This document shows, one piece after another, positions 60,601 through 64,000 of a DNA stretch of 64,000 nt; within the stretch, counting starts at the first letter, position 1, and each line of letters starts with the position of its first letter. The DNA is from Paragonimus skrjabini miyazakii (lineage: Eukaryota; Platyhelminthes; Trematoda; Plagiorchiida; Troglotrematidae): contig JTDE01002897.1 of the NCBI GenBank assembly GCA_014338405.1, positions 9,312 through 73,311 of the forward strand, read 5' to 3'. A model generated the notes under the pieces. That model ran no database searches. It was not told where the DNA came from and saw only the letters and a program-made list of their open reading frames with translations. A program made the translations under genes and the position numbers.

Positions 60601-62890
60601 GCTGTTTTTTTTCTTGGTTTGAGCTTACATTTTTCTTTTACAGATTTGTATGGCATTTAAGCATTAGTGCAAACCACTGATGTGTTGCTGTCTTTGGTGA
60701 TGATGATTAGCTGAGGTGGTTAGACCACATACTGAGGATCCTAGCTAGTCATTTGTCACAACGAGCCCTATTGTTAATGATGCGACCTAACGGATAGATG
60801 AAATGTGATCAGTTGATGGCCTAATCTAGAAAACTGATTTCGTTCACTGAGTGGTTGGTCGCTGTAGGTCGAACTCATCACTTGAGCTGTCACTCTTGTT
60901 ATTGACAAAGTCGGTAGCTGAACATGTTTGCTAGGACAGCGGTCGGTCTACCTCACTGAAAAAACTGTTAGGGTTGTTTGGTCGAATCGTCCTCGAAATA
61001 GTTCCAGTTAAGGATGCGTAAGGCGGAAGCCTTAATAAAACTGCTATACTGACGATGCTTTACTTTCACCTATAGCTTGGTTGTTTGTTTGCAAGATGTA
61101 GGCACATTAATTTTGAAAGTTTGAGTACATACATAAATGCTTTCAACCATTAGATCTCCTCCCTATTATTTCTTTTGTCTTAGTTTGGATTTGCCTTTTC
61201 AATCGTGATTGTACGACAGTTTAGTGTCAGTGAGAACTATTGATGTCTGACTGTCTTGATGATGACGATGATGGTGACGATATTGAGGCAACTAGTGACA
61301 GTAAGGCATCCAACTGAGCAGGTCAATTTTTTCAACTTATGAGAAGGTGGCACGCAAACAGAATATCTTTCCGGCTACTTTATAATTTTGACTGCACCTT
61401 TATCGGACAATAGCAACTCGTCCTGGTTACTACTAATCGTGATAAATGTTCCATCGCTCGTTGTTCAGTAGCCGTCATACGTACAACCGTTAGACGAAGA
61501 AAAAACAAGTCATTTGCCACTACCTAGCAAGCTATGAGACGACACACACTTGTTATATCACTTACTCATAAAAATCTATGTAATATTCGGGTTTTGTGAG
61601 AAAACGTGTTTGGTCCTCATCTCGGAAAGTACTTTTTCCGAATCTTCCGTTGCTTGTCCATTAAGTGTTCACGCTCATACGAGTAAGCAGAAACACTAAT
61701 ACACTAGGTATATTCTATCACGGATAATCATTCTTCGCACCTAACTTACAAGATTACTCCGAAAATGTTCATACAAGTACAGCTTTTGTGTTCAAGTCAG
61801 TCCGCTTCTGACATCAAATATGTCCTCAACTACATGAAAAGTATCCTATTGTCAGTTACATGATCCCACTTCCCAAGGTGGTAGTTCCTAATAATCGAAG
61901 TAGCTGCCAGTCGGCATAGCTTCACTATCAAGTCTAAAAGTAGTATTTATGTCCAAGTCTTGAGGTATTATTTTGCTAATTAAATGCGCACAGTACACTT
62001 CTACGAAAGGGATAGAACAGATACTGCTTCCAAGCGTCAAGTGTAATAACTTTTCTGTCAAATGTTTCAATCACAATAAACAATAACAATTACGGACAAG
62101 TTCAGGAAAAATAATTACGTGTTCTAAAAACGTTAGCGAAACTACGCGAAAACACAATTTCATGCACCCAGAAAAATTAAAAACCCAAGTTTGAAAGAGT
62201 TTGATTGATCACCTTAAAGTACACTGATAAACAGTGCAACTAGTCACAATAAAAATAGTTGCATACATTAAATTTTCATGTACCTTTTCTCTTGGGTAAC
62301 CACTACTACCTCTGTCAACTTTAAATCGTATTCGCCCGTAGTATGACGTGGGTTACCCTTGGTCCAGCTAATATTCTGTAAAGTAGTCCAGTGCAAATAA
62401 TAAGTAGATAGAAAAATAAGTCCAAATATGCGGAGAAGAACAGAAGGAAGTGAGAGACGGAAAAACAGTGAAGCTTCATGGAAAAGGGAAAGCAAAGCAT
62501 ATAAAAGCGTGTAATATACTGTAGGTCACAGATTGTATACATATAAAGTTAACAGAAATGAAAAGAAGATTCAACAAACCCTTCCAGTGCGCAGGAAAAA
62601 CATGCACCAATATTAACTAATAAAATCTTTCACGTATTTCTCAAACAGTAGTATGTTAATAACCGTAAAATTGTGATACCCACTAAAAGGATTCACACAG
62701 TGAACGACTGAAAAGTTTCAAGGTGAAACATCTGTTTTCTAACAAGAAAAACTGGAAACAACAATGACCAGAGGAGATTTTGTCTCACCGGTCTTTCAGC
62801 TTCTTTTGCGTCGACCCTGTACTGATCGATGGGTCTCACTTCCAAAATGTTACGCCATCCCATCTCACGAGCTCGGTTCCGGAACTCGAA
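30550..62890 (-). CDS. NEK1: NEK1-like NIMA-related kinase, C-terminal two thirds, 13 exons
   Basis: Serine/threonine kinase family linked to cilia, centrosomes and DNA damage response. No kinase motifs are in the window, so those exons should lie beyond 64000. Anchors to human NEK1 are RAREMGWRNIL (human RAREQGWRNVL), GRLAVRRSQLVEEFLMNRRE ([20 protein letters not shown]), KRHILRRLN (KREILRRLN), and at the end QEDEDED...LADGAYND (HEDEDEN...MADGAYQED). Exons in transcription order are 62890-62789, 58247-58050, 52611-52389, 48246-48202, 48091-47990, 41713-41468, 41226-40880, 38208-38095, 36540-36344, 34871-34719, 32074-31617, 31421-30865 and 30685-30550, about 960 codons. Ten exon borders agree in phase. 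Three do not: 52389 to 48246, 47990 to 41713 and 34719 to 32074. The last exon ends in a donor, so a tiny terminal exon is probably unresolved. Confidence 0.88.
30865..31421 (-). CDS. NEK1: NEK1-like exon 12 of window (acidic)
   Basis: Acceptor GATTCAG, donor GTTAGT, 557 bases. A long Asp/Glu/Ser-rich stretch (EELEEDSDEHHEHEND and similar) is followed by LLLEQMREELERELGAEQL, which matches human HLEELRLHLEQEMGFEKF. Acidic composition is a hallmark of the NEK1 tail. Confidence 0.9.
31617..32074 (-). CDS. NEK1: NEK1-like exon 11 of window
   Basis: Strong acceptor TTCCCCCTAG, donor GTTTGT, 458 bases. Reads SKLDSTGEDEVEMVRQSLIR and ILTKFGPDLRCSLTAVSPL; it ends with a basic PEFHKPRRRS. Joins the next exon in phase. 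The two bases needed at its 5' end are not supplied by the preceding exon found here. Confidence 0.75.
32075..34718. other. NEK1-like intron, no recognised content
   Basis: 2.6 kb between NEK1-like exons 11 and 10. Phase requires at least one further small exon here (length 3n+2), which I could not locate. No repeats recognised. Confidence 0.45.
34719..34871 (-). CDS. NEK1: NEK1-like exon 10 of window
   Basis: Acceptor CAATTAG, donor GTAAGT, 51 codons in phase 0. Reads VNLIQQYTVKSNQPSSSMHS and DLENDMKPSDSVTTDYPRSQ. A low-complexity linker; identified by splice borders, phase and position. Confidence 0.65.
36344..36540 (-). CDS. NEK1: NEK1-like exon 9 of window
   Basis: Acceptor TTCTACAG. 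Reads AWNTFLPSALEPQHIDTDQR and a Gly/Pro/Ser-rich segment. The frame stays open to 36206, but the donor GTACGT after 36344 is the one that meets the phase-0 start of the next exon; an alternative GTGAGG after 36337 would not. Confidence 0.65.
37060..37975 (-). mobile_element. RTE-like LINE, family 2, minus strand
   Basis: Minus strand from 37975: KLITGLILRLLTKSTESQIR then EQQAGFRSGRGCVDQIF (RT N-terminal palm), a frame break, then LNDMEYADDIVLLSSSTEDM with an intact YADD (about 37335-37385), FAPSEYEVLLQNWD and SLRHLWRRKD. Several frame breaks lie between the blocks, and part of the palm after DQIF is missing. It lies in a NEK1-like intron in the sense direction of that gene. Confidence 0.82.
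38095..38208 (-). CDS. NEK1: NEK1-like exon 8 of window
   Basis: Acceptor TGACAG, donor GTAAGT. Reads PDSTLKSGGVSFETELNLNV then YEEQIQKRTMSKDRAIK. No strong human counterpart is recognised, but splice sites and phases (2 then 1) fit the exons on both sides. Confidence 0.72.
39107..39294 (-). repeat. tRNA-derived SINE with perfect inverted arms
   Basis: The core (39151-39229, minus strand) is tRNA-like: D-arm GCTCAGCTGGTAGAGC (A box), T-arm GCTGGTTCGAATCCAGC (B box, perfect 5-base stem), and an acceptor-like ACTTCG/CGAAGT pair. The anticodon arm and variable region do not fold as a standard tRNA, so a working tRNA is unlikely. The core is enclosed by a perfect 22-base inverted repeat, 39118-39139 and 39230-39251. 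TAATTTATTTAA occurs at 39107-39118 and again at 39283-39294, a candidate target-site duplication. A degenerate relative lies at 3117-3240. Confidence 0.75.
40880..41226 (-). CDS. NEK1: NEK1-like exon 7 of window
   Basis: Acceptor CATCAG, donor GTTAGA. Begins LAIRKTKRHILRRLNARSAD, matching human SSKREILRRLNEN, and ends with SASPRAQWASPGVTIVRKL, matching SPRRAWGKSP...VLKIL. 347 bases, phases fit both neighbours. Confidence 0.88.
41468..41713 (-). CDS. NEK1: NEK1-like exon 6 of window
   Basis: Open frame rich in Ser/Pro/Thr, ending STEDESECATSSLETYSSKN, with donor GTGAGT. It joins the next exon in phase through a split Ser codon. The acceptor TTTTAG at 41714-41715 is plausible but needs two bases from an exon not yet found; the 5' border is therefore uncertain. 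Confidence 0.7.
42362..42830 (+). mobile_element. CR1/Jockey-like 3' tail
   Basis: Bases 42615-42830 align in order with 20540-20760 (TCTGACTGAATGTTGTTTCAG, GTTGCTGAAATGA, ACTTATAAAC), the 3' end of the LINE fragment in the POLD1 intron. The preceding 250 bases hold an open minus-strand frame (72 codons) that I cannot assign. Confidence 0.6.
43500..43790 (+). mobile_element. RTE family 2 3' fragment
   Basis: Matches 15400-15700 in order: CACAAAGTA, GCTCAGCTG-GGTCCT, GATCACTCAAAT, CACCATTTCTAG, and GTGAGTGG near the end. It ends near GAATGAATG where other copies have GAT repeats. Confidence 0.65.
44500..44700 (-). mobile_element. RTE family 1 3' fragment
   Basis: GCGTCATCAGCAAGACAGCTTCT is the reverse complement of the region near 1265-1285 in the copy at the window start; a parallel match is seen in the neighbouring copy at 46040-46065. 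Only the 3' portion is present. Confidence 0.6.
44715..44860 (+). repeat. Second copy of the 15780-15935 repeat
   Basis: Shares ordered blocks with the minus strand at 15780-15935, beginning GCCATGAGGATC and including AACTAGAAATGCTAG. It directly follows an RTE family 1 fragment. Divergent and without clear ends. Confidence 0.3.
45080..45480 (-). mobile_element. RTE family 1 fragment, RT palm
   Basis: Minus strand reads LHQILEQYHTNRPADD, then a frame change to YKGEFVSVDLPKLLGLFKRR and KYVDILTELYV. These match LRQILEQCHV and LGLLKRRGILTKYVNIL of the copy at 1-1490, and include the palm block that copy lacks. Decayed after about 45240. Confidence 0.7.
45830..46560 (-). mobile_element. RTE family 1 fragment, C-terminus and tail
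   Basis: Minus strand reads MNRLRVFDHGCLRPIVHVGW, FRWLGHVPAGC, RKVRGGHMMTWCREIKSFTN and RLPGGGACDPQSRWLEILDK over 131 codons, the longest open segment of the family here. It matches 800-1190 of the first copy. The tail runs to about 45835 but lacks the ATG/GAT repeat. It lies 5' of the fragment at 45080-45480 on the same strand with the parts in the wrong order, so they are separate insertions or a rearrangement. Confidence 0.8.
46929..46942. repeat. (AT)n microsatellite
   Basis: Seven AT units in an otherwise unassigned NEK1-like intron. Confidence 0.7.
47590..47850 (+). repeat. Possible retroelement 3' end
   Basis: Ends with TAGTCTGAAGAAGTTCATGT, a form similar to the CCTGAAGATGA segment after the Penelope-like copy at 63630 and CCTGATGAAGAATG at 57789. 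No coding similarity, so assignment is tentative. Confidence 0.3.
47990..48091 (-). CDS. NEK1: NEK1-like exon 5 of window
   Basis: Acceptor TGTTCAG, donor GTAAGT, 34 codons in phase 0. Reads NQTDEREKALREYVDQKRN and ends DGWQNLANP, a charged helix matching the human YEREKKVWEEHL region. Confidence 0.8.
48202..48246 (-). CDS. NEK1: NEK1-like exon 4 of window (small)
   Basis: Only 45 bases: acceptor AATATAG, donor GTAAGT. Reads TKICEGKRRKVDELK, matching human MRRKKIESLKA in the basic coiled coil. Placed next to the following exon with a 110-base intron. Confidence 0.75.
48247..52388. other. NEK1-like intron, no recognised content
   Basis: 4.1 kb. Phase mismatch between flanking exons and the missing counterpart of the human LARLRQIRLQNF block suggest an undetected small exon. 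Open frames of 60-100 codons exist but none is recognisable. Confidence 0.45.
52389..52611 (-). CDS. NEK1: NEK1-like exon 3 of window
   Basis: Reads NDGRLAVRRSQLVEEF, then LMNRREAAKNRARGAGY, a clear match to the NEK1 coiled-coil [14 protein letters not shown]...NKARAEG. The acceptor (TTTAAG before 52611) has a weak pyrimidine tract, so the 5' border is uncertain; donor GTATGC is good. Phase 1 at the end does not meet the next exon found. Confidence 0.82.
52612..58049. other. NEK1-like intron, largely unassigned
   Basis: 5.4 kb with an (AT)7 run at 53014-53027 and a possible Penelope-like 3' end near 57780-57860. A minus-strand open frame of 105 codons at 55628-55945 does not resemble any protein I know. 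Confidence 0.45.
58050..58247 (-). CDS. NEK1: NEK1-like exon 2 of window
   Basis: Acceptor CTTGACAG. It reads LMMHAPPAIVVGDAYAKYRA, then EVDRMKENVCGRERILAANC, corresponding to the human FDQM region. Two donors are possible, after 58055 (GTAGGG) or after 58050 (GTAGAA); the second keeps phase 0 and fits the next exon. Confidence 0.78.
58480..58660 (+). repeat. Dispersed repeat, direct copy 1
   Basis: CTTCTGAAGATGACTAG, GATGAGCAGTAG, then ATGAACGTCACCCACAACTG, ATCG-AGCTGTCGCATTCCCA, TAGACTTTCC and AAGAAGCA recur at 59290-59430 in the same order. The first part resembles the 3' end of a Penelope-like element. It extends to GTGCATA, shared with 26803-26930. Confidence 0.6.
58990..59165 (-). repeat. 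tRNA-derived SINE
   Basis: Minus strand starts GGTGAATGGCGCAGTGATAA: A box TGGCGCAGTGAT (59141-59152). About 30 bases later comes B box GAGTTCTAGTCCC (59098-59110), followed by GGCCGTGGCAAGG and a non-tRNA body. Spacing and order are those of a tRNA-derived pol III promoter. It lies between two direct copies of another repeat (58480-58660 and 59290-59430). Confidence 0.6.
59290..59490. repeat. Dispersed repeat copy 2 with perfect 36-base inverted repeat
   Basis: Bases 59353-59388 and 59450-59485 are perfect reverse complements (36 bases), with a 61-base loop. The left arm plus loop start repeats 58536-58610; the right arm is the same end in the opposite orientation. Similarity goes on for several bases beyond the arms with mismatches. 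Confidence 0.8.
60000..60710 (+). mobile_element. RTE family 1 copy, strongly decayed
   Basis: GCAGCACAGACAATTCCAGA, GCGCTTTGCAACCTCAAGAG and CTGCGAGATTGTTGGGATTA (60218-60320) align with 440-545 of the first copy. A 3' tail with GCATTTAAGCATTAGTG and GATGATGAT closes it at about 60710. Confidence 0.7.
60715..61280 (+). mobile_element. RTE family 1 3' part, second copy in tandem
   Basis: Starts GAGGTGGTTAGACCACATAC, equivalent to about 948 of the first copy, directly after the tail of the preceding one. It runs through GGTTGTTTGTTTGCAAGATG to a GATGATGACGATGATGG ending near 61275. Confidence 0.65.
62789..62890 (-). CDS. NEK1: NEK1-like exon 1 of window
   Basis: On the minus strand, acceptor AATCCAG and donor GTGAGA. 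It reads FEFRNRAREMGWRNILEVRP and ends KEAERP, 34 codons, phase 0 at both ends. The RAREMGWRN core matches the post-kinase basic region of NEK1. Confidence 0.88.
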
Positions 62891-62944
62891 CTGGATTATG
62901 AAGAGAAATGAAACTTTAATAACGGAACTTTTATCAGACATGTG

Positions 62945-63660
62945 CTTGTACAGCTCTGTTCAGGAACAGTCCTAGCTGAAAGGTAGATGGAAAAAATTAA
63001 TCCTACGGTTCTGGTGTACGGTATCAGGATGGGCACCAATGGCTTTACACAATCAAAGATATTCAGCAGTGGTGGCAAGTTTTTCATCTTCCTCGACACA
63101 TGACTGGCAGTGGTATAAAATGTGCATCCATTCATTCACTTGTTCCTGTGGAGCAGGTTATATTGGTCGAACGTCAAGACAACTTTCGAAACGAATTCGA
63201 GAACACCATCCACGGTGGCTGGGGCACGGGGGAATCACGGTCGGTCAACAGTGCTATCCTCGCTGATCTGGTTGAAAGCGAACACCAGGTAAAAACTGAT
63301 CAAACCTTCAGAGTGGTATATCGCCTGCCAGGCAACCCATCAAAAGCGATCCGAATCAAAACACTTTGTACTGCCGAGGCCATTGGAATCAGGCTGCTTG
63401 ACCCGGTATTATGTCATCAAAAACGGTTTGTTCAAGCGCTGCACCTACCATGGCCACAAATCCACCGGATCGATGGTCAATCTGCGCGGTCAAACCAATG
63501 GACAAGCGTGATATAACCGACCAATCAAGCCATCGCCAATTGACTGACCAGTGACCTAGTTTCTCTGTAATAAGTCTGATCGATATCTCGATCTAACTCT
63601 ATTAACTGCTTATATAATTGTATCGGCCTGAAGATGAATTATCGAAAACATATGTTTGCC
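62945..63660 (+). mobile_element. Penelope-like element 3' part, GIY-YIG endonuclease
   Basis: Reads FTCSCGAGYIGRTSRQLSKR then IREHHPRWLGHG, the GIY-YIG core (YIG, Arg and Glu positions visible). A frameshift near 63220-63232, in a GGGCACGGGGG run, moves the frame to ESRSVNSAILADLVESEHQV, FRVVYRLPGNP and TAEAIGIRLLDPVLC. The frame closes at 63516 after RSNQWTSVI. Then follows an AT-rich tail with CGGCCTGAAGATGA near 63626. The reverse transcriptase part is missing upstream. One frameshift separates this from an intact C-terminal domain, so it is a fairly young copy. Confidence 0.85.
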
Positions 63661-64000
63661 CACCTGTCTTTATGAACACAGTATAGTTCACGTAACACAG
63701 GATGGCTGAACAAAGTTCAGTTGAGGGTTGTTCTGATTAATGGTTACGATTGACACCACCATGTATCCGTGTCTGTTCATTTTCGTCGACCGATTAGGAA
63801 GATGTGTAATCAAATTGGCTTATCTTACATATGAACCATACTTTTAACTTCATTCTAACGTCTCTTCGCTGGATTGATTACATGACGTTGGAGCAACTTG
63901 TGCACTGTTAGCCACACGATCGATAACTTACAGTCCTTGGGAGATAGCCATTTGCATTTGAATTTTGTGATTGTTATTCAAACGAATAACTCGACATGGT

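Overview
The window looks like nuclear DNA of a digenean trematode (flatworm). The evidence is two animal-type genes cut into many short exons by large introns, plus decayed RTE-like and CR1/Jockey-like LINEs, Penelope-like fragments with a GIY-YIG domain, and tRNA-derived SINE-like repeats in a pattern I associate with flukes. I cannot fix the species.

Left half, + strand (about 1.6-28.2 kb): DNA polymerase delta catalytic subunit (POLD1). I resolve 15 exons ending at a TAG at 28200-28202. All exon phases join, giving about 1,100 residues. Only the extreme N-terminus (a few tens of residues) is missing, upstream of base 1. Exonuclease and polymerase motifs are intact. The first cysteine cluster near the C-terminus (CysA) looks incomplete.

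Right half, - strand (about 62.9-30.5 kb): a NEK1-like NIMA-related kinase gene. Only the region after the kinase domain lies here: 13 exons cover the basic coiled-coil part, the linker and the conserved acidic C-terminus. The kinase exons should lie beyond 64 kb. The two genes converge tail to tail, with about 2.3 kb between the last coding bases I can see. Three NEK1 exon junctions do not agree in phase, so small exons or better splice sites remain to be found there.

Introns and flanks hold mobile DNA. RTE-like family 1 (3' tail ending in ATG/GAT triplets) lies at 1-1490, 11560-11800, 14220-14288, 44500-44700, 45080-45480, 45830-46560, 60000-60710 and 60715-61280. RTE-like family 2 lies at 14530-15708, 24240-24430, 27490-27640, 37060-37975 and 43500-43790. 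A CR1/Jockey-like element lies at 19010-20760 with a second 3' tail at 42615-42830. Penelope-like GIY-YIG pieces lie at 16230-16690 and 62945-63660. Every coding copy I read carries stops, frameshifts or truncations. The most unusual structures are a tRNA-like repeat enclosed by perfect 22-base inverted arms and a possible 12-base target duplication (39107-39294), and a perfect 36-base inverted repeat (59353-59485) whose arm sequence recurs elsewhere in the window.

No bacterial-type operons, CRISPR arrays or rRNA genes were seen. I found no clear evidence of a wholly new multi-gene system.
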